Shown here: piece by piece, positions 10,576-22,237 of the stretch
How positions within the stretch are numbered: position 1 is the first letter of the stretch
How the letters are laid out: the number at the start of each line of letters is the position of its first letter
Assembly: GCA_001599815.1 (NCBI GenBank)
Contig: BCIA01000002.1
Location: forward strand, 682,001-746,000
Length of the DNA stretch: 64,000 nt
Origin: Furcasterigmium furcatum
Lineage: Eukaryota; Ascomycota; Sordariomycetes; Glomerellales; Plectosphaerellaceae
Reading direction: 5' to 3'
Position numbers and translations under genes: made by a program
Notes under the pieces: model-generated
Told to the model about the DNA's origin: nothing
Seen by the model: the letters and a program-made list of their open reading frames with translations, nothing else
Databases searched by the model: none

Positions 10576-11210
10576 GATACGATAGAAACGGCACTGAGAG
10601 TGAATAATGAAATATTATGAAATGATCGGAAAGTTGTGACACATCTTACTGGGCACGGGTTGTGGCTCTGGCCTTGATGGGGGTGGGGGATGGTACTCCT
10701 CTGGACAATGTGAAGTTGTACCATTGTCCCCCCTGAGATGTTGCTTGGCATCGACAAGGCTTCGAGAAACACGGGGGAATACTCCAACAACGTGGCATCT
10801 GGGCAGAAGAGAATCGACATAAGAGAGAATATGGGGCTATTTAAAAAATGAATTCATTCTATGTTGGAGAACTCAATGTTCATGAAGCCACTGCCATTGC
10901 CATTGCGCTGCGCCCGCGGGAGATGTGCTGATATTGAGAGATCAGGACGCCACTCGGAGGCACCGCACATGGTTTAATGTACGTCTTAGAACAAAGGACC
11001 CGCCGACTCTGATGTATAGGCTACTCAATCTAGTCTGGGAGCACTTGGAGAGCCACGCAAACATCCAGGCAATCTGCTGGGGTAAATCCCTTGCAGACAT
11101 GTTCCGCCTTGATAAAAGGGCAGCGCTGCCCTTTTCGTCGTCGCATGGCCCGTGGCTCTACACCATTCACATCGTACATGACCGTGAGCACGCTCGGATC
11201 ACACATCGCA
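10576..11210. other. intergenic region, ceramidase to P450
   Basis: 635 bp with no supported gene. It holds the 3' end of the ceramidase transcript and the P450 promoter. In-frame ATGs at 11145 and 11178 lie upstream of the chosen P450 start. Confidence 0.5.
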
Positions 11211-13245
11211 ATGCTCTCCTCTCTTTTACTCGTCCTTGGCGGGATGTTAGCCTACTGTATCTGTATCGTTCTCTTTGCCGCCTGGAGTTTCTGGAAGAAC
11301 ATCCGAGAGACCAGGAAGACGGGTTTACCATACATTCTTGCTCGTCTGTTACCCAGACGAAACACGATCCCTGGGGTATCGCCGCTGACCCATCCGTACA
11401 GCTTTCTCACCCCTGGCGGTGAAATGGAAGATCACATCCAGGCTCTGGGAGCCTCTGATCAGGCGGCTGCCCAAGGCCTGGTGGGAGCAATGGATAGAGT
11501 GAGTCTGTCGAAGTCGTGTCTGAGATCCCTACTAATCCAGAGGCAGCATCCTGCTGGAAGACTGGTCCTGGAAGAACCTCCACGAGCCATTCGCCCGGAT
11601 CGGCGAGACTTTCGTCGTGGTCTCGCCTTTCGAGATCTTCATTCTCACCGACAGCCCCGAGGTCATCCACCAAGTCAGCCAGCAGCGCGAGAAGTTCCCG
11701 AAGATCCACGAAGCATATCAGATCCTGCGCCAGTATGGCGAGAACGTCGTCAGTGCCAACGGGGCGACCTGGAAGAGACATCGAAGGATGACTGCACCGT
11801 CCTTCACCGAGAGGAACGTCGGTCGAGTGTTCAGCGAGGCCGTGAGGCAAGCACTGAGTATGGTCGAGGCTCTAACGACAACCGACGATGGGGAGCAACC
11901 CTGCGCCGGCACGATTACAACTCTTCACCAGAAGACCTGGACCTTTGCGCTGCACGTCATCGGATACGTTGGATTCGACCTGCGGATGCTGTGGCCTGGG
12001 CAAAGCCTCCCGGACGACACAGACCCTCGACTTGCCAAGTTTTCCGGCCAAGAGATACCTGAAGGGTACACCATGAGCTTCGCCGATGCCATGGATGGCA
12101 ATATTGGGACGATTTTCTGGCAGATGATCGCTCCGCGCTGGCTGCTCCGTGCTCTCCCTTTCGAGGGAACAAAGTACTCGGCAGAGGCGCGAGACAATTA
12201 CGACCGCTACGTCGAAGAGCTCATCCAGATCAAGATGGAGGACGCGCGCAAAGGGGCACAAGACTTGGGCATGGACTTTGTCGGCCACCTCGTCAAGACG
12301 AAATATGCGCCAGGCGTCTCTGGGAAGGGCAGCAAGGCACTGCAGTTGACCTACTCGGAGATCGAAGGCAACACCTTTGTCTTGTTCCTGGCAGGACACG
12401 ACACCACAGCGAATGCTGTGCATTTCTCCCTGGCTCATCTGGCGGCAGCACCATCGGCCCAAAGGCTCGTCCAACGGGATATTGATGCGATCTTAGGGCA
12501 GGACAGCGACCCTGGCACCTGGAGGTATAGCGAGATCATTCAACCGATGAGCGCATCCATGGTCGGGGCTGCCATGCATGAGACATTGCGAATGGTGCCA
12601 TCATTCGGCGAGCTACCCCGGTACGTGAATCCGGAGAAGGATGGCATGATCACCTTTAAAGGCAAGCCCGTGGTCTTGCCACCGAAAGCCCATCTTCTCA
12701 TCGTGCTCGTCTCGGCTCATCGAAACCCCAATGGCTGGCCGACAAAACCCAGTCGCACCTCAGACAAGGCAGACGATCTGGACGACTATCTCCCGGAACG
12801 ATGGTATCGAGCAATGGGTGGCCCTGAACCGAAGACTGCCGCTCAGCAAGACGGCATCGAGGACGAGAACGACAGTTTCCGCTTTGCGGACACGAGTGAC
12901 CGTCTGTTCAGGCCGCCGCCGGGGGCTTACCTACCCTTCGGCGACGGGCCGCGAAGCTGTATCGGACGGCGTATCGCACAGGCAGAGATCATGGCAGCAA
13001 TAGCGGTGACACTGCAGAAATACAGCATCGAGCTGGCAGTGGATGAGTGGTCGAGCGATGCGGAGGTCGAGGCGATGAATCGCGAAGAGAGACGGGCGCT
13101 GTACCGCAAGGCTCAAGGGCGGTTCAAGGAAACGATGAGTAAGGTCTCGTCCTTGTTGACGTTGAAGCTCCCGCCTGGGGAGCACATCCCGGTCAGGCTG
13201 GTCCCAAGAGGACAGGAGAGATTTGTGAGTTGCGTCGATGACTAG
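11211..13245 (+). CDS. microsomal cytochrome P450 monooxygenase
   Basis: Three exons: 11211-11343, 11402-11498 and 11541-13245, giving 644 residues. P450s insert one oxygen atom from O2 using electrons from a P450 reductase. The start at 11211 puts a hydrophobic ER anchor at the N-terminus (MLSSLLLVLGGMLAYCICIV). Exon joining restores the typical LPYILAPFSPL and RRLPKAWWEQW stretch. Seen motifs are A361-G-H-D-T-T in the I helix, E424-T-L-R in the K helix, and FGDGPRSCIG with heme-ligand C550. Intron 1 uses a less usual GTCTGT donor but has CTGAC and a phase that fits. Intron 2 has two in-phase acceptors, after 11540 and after 11546. The substrate is unknown; the CYP family cannot be assigned by eye. 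Confidence 0.9.
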
Positions 13246-13771
13246 CCTCACCGTGTATGTACATGGATATGGACGTCAATAGGTTGTCAAGTAGTGTAAT
13301 TAGAATGCGGTTGGTCGGAGAATGAAAGTCGCTGCTTCCCTGTAATTTGCCAAGACCGGCGGCCACCGGGAGCTGTCCACGGGAAGGTGGACCCAGCGAG
13401 TGGACGAAAACAGTCCCCCAGCCTCTCCATTTCCCCGTGCCGCCTTCCCTTCCTTCAACGGAACGGCAGCACCCAGGTGGGTCCCCTTGCCCAGCTCTTT
13501 CCCAACGCGGAATCCGCCATAACAACCAAAACAAGCCGCCCCTCCCACGTAAACAAGCTGACCCTCGAACGCTTCGGCCACCGCCAAATAACCCCAACCC
13601 CAGCTCCAACTTGACCTCGAGAATAACATCACCCACCGTTCCGCGCCCAAAGGGATCCCTTGCCCAGTCAGTCAACACGAACTCCACAAACTATCCATTT
13701 GCATCATTGTGATCGCGCAAACAACGCGACTCGTTTGATATACATATATCACCCCAAACCTTCCGAACTCC
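13246..13771. other. intergenic region, P450 to SAP-like membrane protein
   Basis: 526 bp of mostly C/T-rich promoter and leader sequence for the next gene; no gene supported. Confidence 0.5.
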
Positions 13772-15061
13772 ATGTCCACCATGTCCGGCACCAACGCGTG
13801 GCTGCAACGCCAGCGCAAGTCCGACCTCGTCGAGATCGCCGAGCACGTCGGCCTGCAAGGGTACGTGATTTTTGCGCTGAATTTGAGTTCACGTCTGTTC
13901 GGTCTGAAGATGCGAGCCGACACCGCATGAGATCTGCCGCCTCGACGCTGTGGCGCGTCATTCCGAGTGGCCCGCGACGCGACAGAAGAAGCAAACGGGA
14001 GGGATTGTTCGCTAACATTCATGCGTCCTCATAGCTACGAGGGCCAAAAGAAGGCTGACCTAGAGGTCACCCTCGACGAATTCCTTAGCGAGCACGCCGA
14101 CAAGTTCGCAAACGAGCCCAAGGTCGCCCCTTACTTCAACAGCCGCGCCAGGGCTGCTGGCTCTCCCACGAAGAAGGATGCCCCCAAGCTCGACGTCAAG
14201 GAAGGCCTGAGGGTCGTCAAGCGTCGTGCCACCAGGACTGCTTCCGAAGTTCTGGGCGCCGAGTGAGTGAACCTCAATACCTGGGTTGCGCGACGCGACA
14301 CGCGCCTGCGCCCTGGTTGGTCTCCGAGAGCCTCGACTAACACGCGTCGCAGCGATGAGCAGGACGATAGCCCCTCCACCGCCCTCGTCGCGCGCACTCC
14401 CGCTCGCAACCTCTCTCTGGCCAGCCGTATCCCCCTTCCTGCCACTCCTGCCGAGGTAGCCCAGGTCGTTGACCGCCACACTGTCGCTGTTCGCGAGCGC
14501 GTCAACTCCATCTACCAGGAGTCTGGGATCACCGAGCGAACGCACGCCGTCCGGGAGTCTCTGTCCACCGTGACCTCGATCATCTTCAGCGTTGTGGCTG
14601 TCGAGCTGTACTTCCTGCGCCCTGAGGTTCTCCCTGGCAGCTTTGCGTTCACTTTCCCCACTGTGCCGGTAGTCAACAACAGCCCCTACCCGGTGTACGT
14701 GCCGGACATCTTCGTGGTCCTGTCGCCCTTCTTCTGGTCTCCCGTCCTCACTTGGCTCGCGACTTCGGTGGTGATCCCCTCCCTCTTCGGCTACTTCTAC
14801 AACCTGAGCGCCGCCAGCCACCCCCCGCGTCGTGGCAAGGCTTCGCTGCCTGACTACAACGTCGACCCTCTGACGTTCAGCATTGTCAAGGCGTTGGTCT
14901 CCTTCCTCGTCTTCGGACAGAAGGTGACTTTCGGCGGTCTCATCAACGTCGAGTCGATCGACCGCATCAACTCGGCCATTTACGGCGAGTGGAAGGGCAT
15001 CGTGACAGGCGCCGCGATTACGGGCCTGGCCAGCCTGTATGACGCCGTGCTCAGGAAGTAG
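13772..15061 (+). CDS. multi-pass membrane protein with SAP/HeH-like N-terminus
   Basis: Three exons: 13772-13860, 14035-14262 and 14353-15061, giving 341 residues. The introns have GTACGT and GTGAGT donors with GCTAAC and ACTAAC branch sites. The N-terminus (about residues 9-50, WLQRQRKSDLVEIAEHVGL then a KKADLEVTLDEFL helix) has the two-helix pattern of SAP/HeH/LEM-type domains, which in other proteins bind DNA or chromatin factors. After a Pro/Ser-rich linker there are about four hydrophobic segments: one around STVTSIIFSVVAVELYF, a long double segment VPDIFVVLSPFFW to VIPSLFGYFY, FSIVKALVSFLVFG, and a weak one near the C-terminus. The set suggests a nuclear-envelope or ER protein. I do not recognise a named family and no enzymatic motif is seen. 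Confidence 0.8.
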
Positions 15062-18023
15062 TCGTCTCACGACGTACTGCCTCCAATCGCGCTGGGCTGC
15101 CGACCCACGGCTCAACCGGCCGGCATCCTGCGACGACTGCAGCGCGATCAACCACGACGCAAGCTGTGCGTTCTTCGGAGAGTCAGCAGTCGCCTTGCTT
15201 TAGAGCAGTGATCTTTCATCTTTCGGCTTCTTATCACACGAAAGCGGCGTTCTGGGCGTTGAGGGCGTCACTGCGTGGCTTCTCGGTTGATACCTCCTTT
15301 CCACTTTGTGATTTTTCACTTCTCCTCCGTGGTTTGGGCGAGTTTCCTGGATTGGGGGCGGAGGGGGAAAAATGATGGCCTACCCGGATCCTGGTTTCTT
15401 CATCTTTTACTCTTTTACTCTCGTACTGTTGTATATGATGGCTATTGACGATTGCTTCGAATGGGGTTCATGTGGAGGGAGGTATTGGGTGGCTCTGGTT
15501 TGGCCTGACGAGGATCGGCTTCTCGGCAGGGGTAATTGATCGACAGTTCGGTCTCGAATGGGCTCCGGCAGCTTCGGTTCAGGATAGCCTCGCTGCTGGC
15601 GGCATTCTGCCCTCATGAGCTCGTTTCTTGGATGACCCATGGAGAAATGACGGGATGGGACGAGAATAAGGGTCTGTGGGAGGGATGAGCTTGTCAAGTG
15701 GCGTCTTTTTTTGGGATTGCCGAGCGGGCTGCAACAGCAGCGGAGGGGAATACATTGCTTCTACGTTCTAGACCTTCTGGCTGAGACGATGCAGCCGCAG
15801 TCTCTCGACTATGAGTCGTCCGCTGCCGGTTTCACCGCTCGTGGGGTGCTCCGAGCTTCGTTGCCGACTGTCGCGTGTTTCCCCCAATTCACCCTATCCT
15901 ATCCCCTTGACATGTGCTCGACCCCCCCGGCCTGGAGAGCGGTCGTGCCAAGAGTGTCGCAGAAGCTTACTTTGTGTGTTCAGACTGAGGTTAACGCTCA
16001 GACATTACGGGCCGGCCGGGGGGTCGATCTGTGTGTCCTGCCAACTGCCTTACTCGATAACAGCAAGGCCACCTGGCCTGCCGCGCAATACGAGGAGCGT
16101 CGCAAATGCTAACCGAATTGACCGTCCGGGTTCACCTGCTGCTGGTCCTAAGTGGAGGTAGGATGGCCGGCCTCGTAAGATAAGTAAACCTCCCCTCCAC
16201 TGCGGGACACAATGTGTTCAAGTAAGTAATTAATGTGCGTGCGAGACGGGATGATGCGAACGCTCTACAAAAACATGGCATGGCGTTCATCCCTCTAGGT
16301 TGCGGAGGCTCTGCCAGCCAAGCCAGCCAGCCGCTGCCGGACATAGTGATAATAAGTCCCGTCCTGGAAACCTGGAAAGATGCTCGGTTGCTTGATTGGG
16401 GCTGGGCACGATTGCACGCGCGTCCCCCCGCGAGGAAAGCATCCATATCTCCACACAATGTCGCGACTAATCATGCGAATGGGCCCCATGGTGATGTAAC
16501 CGGTCGAACTGGTACGTGGAGGGAGCGGCCCTTTAAGATGGACGGCATGACATCCGATGATGACGAGAGTTGAGACATACGCAAGGAACGTACGTAGGCG
16601 CTGCCGCGCAAGAAAGTCCAGAGGATGGATGCCGTAGATGCGGGCGGTGGGGGGCGCTGCTCTGTGCCCCCCAGAGTGCCGGATGATGGGATTGTCAAGA
16701 AACCGAGATGGTTCTTCCGGGCTTAGGTAGGCGAGCCATGCTGCCGCCGAGAAAACGGGCGGGTCGTGCAACAACTGGCCTTGGAGATCTTGACTGTTCC
16801 TGTCTGTGAGCGACATTGTGGGTTCCAGGTTCCTCAGGATTCTTTGTGCTCCCACTCGGGATGTTTCAGCCTCTGAGAAAACGGCATTCCTATTGCTCGC
16901 CTCGCGCCCTCCACACAACTCGGGAGCTGAAAAAGCATGCGCAAGTCATTGAGGCTGAGATGCCCAGTAAGCCGTACCAGTGCAGGTGTTGAAACCGACC
17001 ACAGTCGGCTCTTCGTAAAAAGGGGGGGAGCAACTCGCGGCTCGAGTGGGCCAGTTGGATGAAGATGGCATGATCCCTGTCCGACCTACGTCAGATTTGC
17101 TTGGGAACTCCCACGATCGGCACCCACAAGTTGACAAGGTAGCTGGTTGTGGAGACGAGATAACAGGGGGGCCCCCTGTAGCCGCTGGAAAGGGGAACTC
17201 CCAGCGCCTGGCGGCCTGGGGATCGCTGGAGAGAGGCCTGGAACGGGTGCTAGAGAACGGAGGCGGATGGCGGCTACAAGCATTCGCCAGCGTTTGATAG
17301 CCAACAGATCATCTCTCCGACTCGGTGAATGATGAGAGTCAGGAGGGAAGACCAGTTAGTTGCGTCTTCTGATCCTCTTTTTCTCCAGGCTTTGTCTTCC
17401 ATCATCCCATCTCCAGTCTCCAGTCTCTTTTGTCGGTCCTCTGGTTTTCTTCTCACCACACCTCGTAGTTTCCCATCTCGTCTGCCCACATCATCATCCC
17501 GACGTCGGTCAGTCAACACCAACAGAAGCCAGCCGCTGCATCCCACTTGCAGGTCCTCGGCGGTCCAGGTCCATCCATCCACCACCACCTCAAGCCCTTG
17601 TTTGCGCCGCATCTCAGCATCCAACTCTCTGGCGCCTTTCCCCTCCTCCGCCTCCCCCCCTCGGCTGGCTCCAAAGGCGCAGGAAAGTGTCCGTCATCGT
17701 GCCCTCGACTAGACCATTCCTGGCCTCGGGAACATCGACCCAACCTGGTCGAATCTCTCCATCGACTTCGTATTCCGGTGGACTCCCATCTCTTTTCCTT
17801 TCTTCGTTCTTTCCCCGTGCAGGACGAACCTGTCCGTCCCTTTTTACTGCACCTGCCGCACTTCCTGCAGCGGCTCTTTATCACGGAACTTCTCCTTGCG
17901 TCAACCCTCAACTCGGAGCCGGCCAATCGACCCGACCACCCCTCCGACTCTTCCGTCTTCCTCGACATCTCCCCCTCCCCAAAAGCCAAAGGCGTGGTCA
18001 GCCCCGTCGACAACCCGCCCCAG
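15062..18023. other. long intergenic region upstream of GT31-like gene
   Basis: About 3 kb with no supported gene. The part from about 17360 to 18023 is very C/T-rich and is probably the leader of the next gene. Its reading frame is open without an ATG from at least 17547 to the chosen start. The rest has only short, composition-driven open frames. Confidence 0.5.
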
Positions 18024-19799
18024 ATGACCTTCGCACCGGCGACAAAATCCTCTTCTCCGATTCGGGGCGCACCCATGATGCTCGCGAGTCCATACTACCG
18101 ACGGTCTGCCCTCCGCCCAATACTGTTCGTCGTCGTCGCCCTGCTGGCGCTCTATACTCTCTACAGCCAAGCTCAGTTGAGGCATCGCACCCTCCACCTC
18201 CAGGAGGCCATCTCCGACGGTATCCTCCCCTTCTTCCAGACGAATCGAACACACAACAACACCCTCTACCAACAAGGCACCGAGGACCATGTCGTCAAGG
18301 AGTTCGACTTCGGCCGCAACCCCTGTGCCAACTTTCCCAAAAACAGCAATGGCATCCTGCTCGTCCTGAAGACCGGCGCCACCGAGGTCTTCGACAAGCT
18401 GCCCACCCACCTCCTCACTTCTCTGCAGTGTCTTCCCGACTTCCTCCTCTTCTCCGACCGCGAGCAGCAGATCGGCCAATGGCACATCTACGACTCTCTA
18501 GAAACCGTCAGCGACAAGATCAAGACCGACAATCCTGAATTCGACCTCTACCGAAAACAACAAGAATGTCCCGTCTCCCAGAAGTCTTGCCTCAAGGCCT
18601 ACCGTGGACAGGCCGGCACCGCCGCCTGGGCCCTCGACAAGTACAAATTCATGCACATCCTCCAGCGCACCTGGGATATGCGCCCGAACCAGTCCTACTA
18701 CCTCTTCGCCGAGGCCGACACCTACATCGTCTGGCCCAACCTGGTCGAATGGCTGCAAAAGAGGTCTCCCGTGAAGAACCCTCTCAAAGAGCCCCTCTAT
18801 GTCGGCAGCGCCGCCATGCTGGCCGGTATCCCATTTGCCCACGGCGGCAGCGGCTACGTCCTCTCCGGCGCCCTGGTGCGCAATCTCGTCGAAGGCAACA
18901 CCGACATCGGCGAGATCTACGACATGAAAGCGAGAACCCACTGCTGCGGTGACCAGATGATTGCCAAGGCCGTCCTCGAGCAGAACCTCAAGGTCCGCAA
19001 TGCGCATCCCATGTTCAACGGCGAGAAGCCCAGCACCTTCCCCTACGGTCCCACCCACTGGTGCGAACCCGCCATGACAATGCATCACGTCGAGCCTGAG
19101 GAGATCAGCGCCATCTGGCAGTTCGAGCAGACGCGCAAGGACAACGTAAGTCGACCCTAAGGCTGCCAAGTCTGCCAGTATGAATGTTAGGTGTTGATAT
19201 CCCGAGCTAACATGGAGAATCAGAGCATCATGGTGTACAAGGATCTCTTCGAGGCCTTCGTCGCAAATAAGCTTGTTGATGAGCGCGCCCATTGGGACAA
19301 CCAGGCCGACGATATCTGCTATGCGGACCCGGACCCGTCGTTCCGTGCGAAAATCGACGAGAAGCAGAAGAGGCGCTTCAAGGGCGAAGAGCTCATGAAC
19401 GCCGTCGAGCGGGACGCGTACAAGTCCCGCGCCCATTGCGCCCGCGTTTGCGAGTACGAGGGCTACATGGATGCCGAGGTCGAGGTCGACGACGACGAGC
19501 TTGCCCTGATGAAGCAGGACGCGGACGCCCCGAGGCCCAAGAAGACGGTCCTCCGGTATACCAAGTCAACGAGGAGCCCGCTCGACAGGCGGTGCTTCCA
19601 GTGGAGATACCACCAGGGCATTTGCTGCACCGGCCGCAGCTTCAGGCTCGGTGCGCCCCGCCGCGACGTCGAGGGGAACGCCAGGGACGACCCGGAGAGC
19701 ATCTGGCACTCCGGATGGCACCTTGATTACATCAACAAATGGATCAAGGCGAAGGGCGAGTGCGAGGCGCCCAGGTGGAAGGTCCCCGACAGGCTCTGA
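18024..19799 (+). CDS. type II membrane glycosyltransferase, fringe-like (DUF604/GT31 type)
   Basis: Two exons, 18024-19145 and 19224-19799, give 565 residues; the 78-bp intron (GTAAGT donor, GCTAAC branch) is phase 0. Residues 1-31 are cytosolic and 32-48 form a membrane anchor (ILFVVVALLALYTLY), the layout of Golgi glycosyltransferases. The lumenal domain has FAEADTYIVWPN, with E230-A-D232 at the position of the DxD metal/nucleotide-sugar motif. It also has GGSGYVLSGALVRN, the acceptor-side motif of fringe-like enzymes, and several conserved-looking Cys (ARTHCCGDQ). It most likely transfers a hexose to a glycoprotein or glycolipid in the Golgi; donor and acceptor are unknown. 18024 is the first in-frame ATG; a second lies at 18075. 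Confidence 0.85.
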
Positions 19800-21124
19800 G
19801 GGACCACACCGTACATATAGACTACGGCACGGGGAAAGCGCACATACTCTCTGTTTTTTTTTTGTGTTTCCGGCATGGGCTCGGTACATGCATGGTTCGG
19901 CGTCTTGGGTAGGCAAGGACTAGGTTTTCATCGCATGCCAGGCCACGGCGCTGGAAAAGGCATCGCATCCATCATTTTGGTTTGGGATCGGCGTATACAG
20001 GCTCGCGACGAGTGCTCTCGCGTACATTTGGCCTTGAGACTGGCTAGACTGCGGGCGTTTTACCTGTCGGTTTTATGAATTGTACATACCTATTAGACTG
20101 AGTGGGCTGGTCATCTGTAACCAAGCAGATGAAGCTCCGTGAACGAACGACCAAGATACACTCTCTGTTCGAGATGCTTCCACTCCGCAGGCAATGCAGC
20201 AGGTGCAGCAAGTGAACTGAAATCGACTGGTTCAACGTGATACTTGACCCGGCGCAATGCAGGTCTCCGCGTGCGACTGACACGATGCGCCGTTTTACTC
20301 CCTCGTGGCCAGCACGTTTTAAGCTTCACCGCGCCAAGGAGTGTGTCACCGGTGTCCCCCGCCGGGTGCCCCCGCCCCTCCGGCGCCGTGTCGCGCCGGC
20401 CCGCACGCATCCATTCTAAAGGCATCCGGGAGATGTCCTATTCGAGCAGCATCCAAACGTCCCGAGGGCGCACATTCTCCGGTTGCGTCCATCGAAGCAC
20501 CGTCATCCCGCGCCGCCCCCGCAAGAAACATGCTCTCCGGCGACGCAATGTTGCTTCCAGAACAGCGGCCCGGCCTATGAGGACACTACCCAACTCTCCC
20601 TCCCCCAGAGATGCGCTGCGACGTCGCGGCAGAGACACCAAGCCACACGGTGAGCTCGTCCAACCAGCACAAGCCATGGCGGCATCTCTGTGTTCACCGG
20701 GAGGGCCCAGCACACCGGCCATTGGCCCTCCCCCGCGGGATGGATGCAACAGCAAAGCCAGAAATGGCCTCTTGCAAAAGAAACGCCCAGTCACGGACGA
20801 CATATGAACATGCCGTCTGCCCGTCCGAGCAGCGAGAACCTGTCTCTCTCCCTCTCTCTGAATATTGTTCATTCATCGCCAGCCAGATAATGTCTGTACG
20901 CAGCTCTACCTCATCTCGCTATACTATATGTATTTCATCAACATGGCCCCTTGGGTACTCTGTTTTGAAATCGCCATGCAAATATCTTTTCCAACAGAAA
21001 TGTCCCGGACTCCTCGCTCAAAAATCAAATGGTTCCCATGAAATATCCGGGGCATCGGTACCCTTTCCTCGTGTGTTTCACATGTCGTCATATACTGTTC
21101 ATCCACCAGGCTGCGCAAGGCAGC
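19800..21124. other. convergent 3' region
   Basis: 1.3 kb between converging stop codons. A ten-T run near 19854-19863 follows the GT31-like stop. No gene supported. Confidence 0.5.
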
Positions 21125-22237
21125 CTACGCCCTCTGCTGCGGCTCGACGACCTTGGGCGTCTGCGTTCCAGATCCCGACTTGGAGGCATGTCGTCCGCAA
21201 CGGTGCGGCTTCTTTGGGCTCTTCAGGTAGCAGAATTCCTTCGCGTCCTCGGCCGCTGGCACGCCGTACTTGCAGGTGACAGCGCAGTACTCAAAGTTCT
21301 TGCCTGCCGAGGCCATCCACTCCTTCAAGTGACGGTGCAGCTCGCAGCGCGAGATGCCACACTTCCGGCAGTAGACCTGCCCCTTGACACGCAGCTTCTC
21401 GAGGGCCGGGCCGTTGGCGGGCGAGGTCGAGGCACGCTGCAGCGCGGGTGCCACAAACTCGCCATCATCCTGTGTCTTTGCCTCCGTCTTGAGCTTCGGC
21501 TGCTCGGGGTGGACAATTGGGCCCGCGCCACGCCATGCCCACTCGAGATCATTCGGGCCCTCCCGTCGCGACGAAAGTGGCACCGAGCCGTGCATACGGC
21601 GGTGGATGTTGTAGAAATGGCTGTTGGTAAGGCCCAGGCAGGTGCTGTCGATGGGGTCGAGGAAATCGAAGACTGCATAATGCAGCTCGGCGGGCAGGTC
21701 GGTAATCGCCATGCGGGCAGATGGGCGATGAGTTGCCAATGGCGGCTCGTAATCCATGACCGAGTACGAGCGACGAGGGGGCGCCATCGGAGGTCGAGGT
21801 CGGGGAGCTCGCGGATCAACGTTGGGCTGGGATTCGGCAGGTCGTCTGGCGGCATGCTGCTGGGCAGCGAGGCTCTGAGGGGGTCGAGAGTGCTCCTTCT
21901 CGGCGATCGGTCCATAGCGGACGTTGTCCGCCAAAGGCGATCTCACCGAGGGGTTCGGCACGGGGGCGGCGGGCTCTGCGGCGGGGCTGTCGGTGGAAGA
22001 CCAGCCACGACGAGGAGTTCGCCAGCCGGCACGCTTCTTGCTGAGTTCCTGCAACATGGCAGCGTGTTCCTCGCGGGTCATCTTGCTGTTCTCGGGGCGA
22101 GAGGCGTAGTTGGCACCCATCAAAACCCGAGCTGCAACGGCAGCGGCAGCAACACGAGACACATCGTCGATGGGCGAATCCTCCGGGATGGTGGCAACGC
22201 CGTTATAGGCATACGAAGAAGGGTACACTTCGACCAT
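21125..22237 (-). CDS. F-box-like protein with cysteine-rich C-terminus
   Basis: Single exon, 370 residues, starting at the first in-frame ATG (22237; a longer open frame upstream has no ATG). The first half is low-complexity, with Ala/Pro/Arg-rich stretches and a MTREEHAAMLQELSKKR helix. Residues about 179-214 contain ITDLPAELHYAVFDFLDPID and following Leu/Asn positions typical of an F-box, the Skp1-binding motif of SCF ubiquitin ligases. The C-terminal 90 residues hold Cys and His in the order VYCRKCGISRCELHRH, then EYCAVTCKYG, FCYL and HRCGRH, which could bind zinc. Substrate recognition by this Cys-rich part is an inference; no repeat-type substrate domain such as WD40 or LRR is seen. Confidence 0.75.
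   Translation of the reverse strand: MVEVYPSSYAYNGVATIPEDSPIDDVSRVAAAAVAARVLMGANYASRPENSKMTREEHAAMLQELSKKRAGWRTPRRGWSSTDSPAAEPAAPVPNPSVRSPLADNVRYGPIAEKEHSRPPQSLAAQQHAARRPAESQPNVDPRAPRPRPPMAPPRRSYSVMDYEPPLATHRPSARMAITDLPAELHYAVFDFLDPIDSTCLGLTNSHFYNIHRRMHGSVPLSSRREGPNDLEWAWRGAGPIVHPEQPKLKTEAKTQDDGEFVAPALQRASTSPANGPALEKLRVKGQVYCRKCGISRCELHRHLKEWMASAGKNFEYCAVTCKYGVPAAEDAKEFCYLKSPKKPHRCGRHASKSGSGTQTPKVVEPQQRA

Noticed and set aside
14060..15151. 363-codon open frame antisense to the SAP-like membrane protein
   Set aside because: It crosses two introns of the sense gene, lacks a domain and is a GC-skew shadow.
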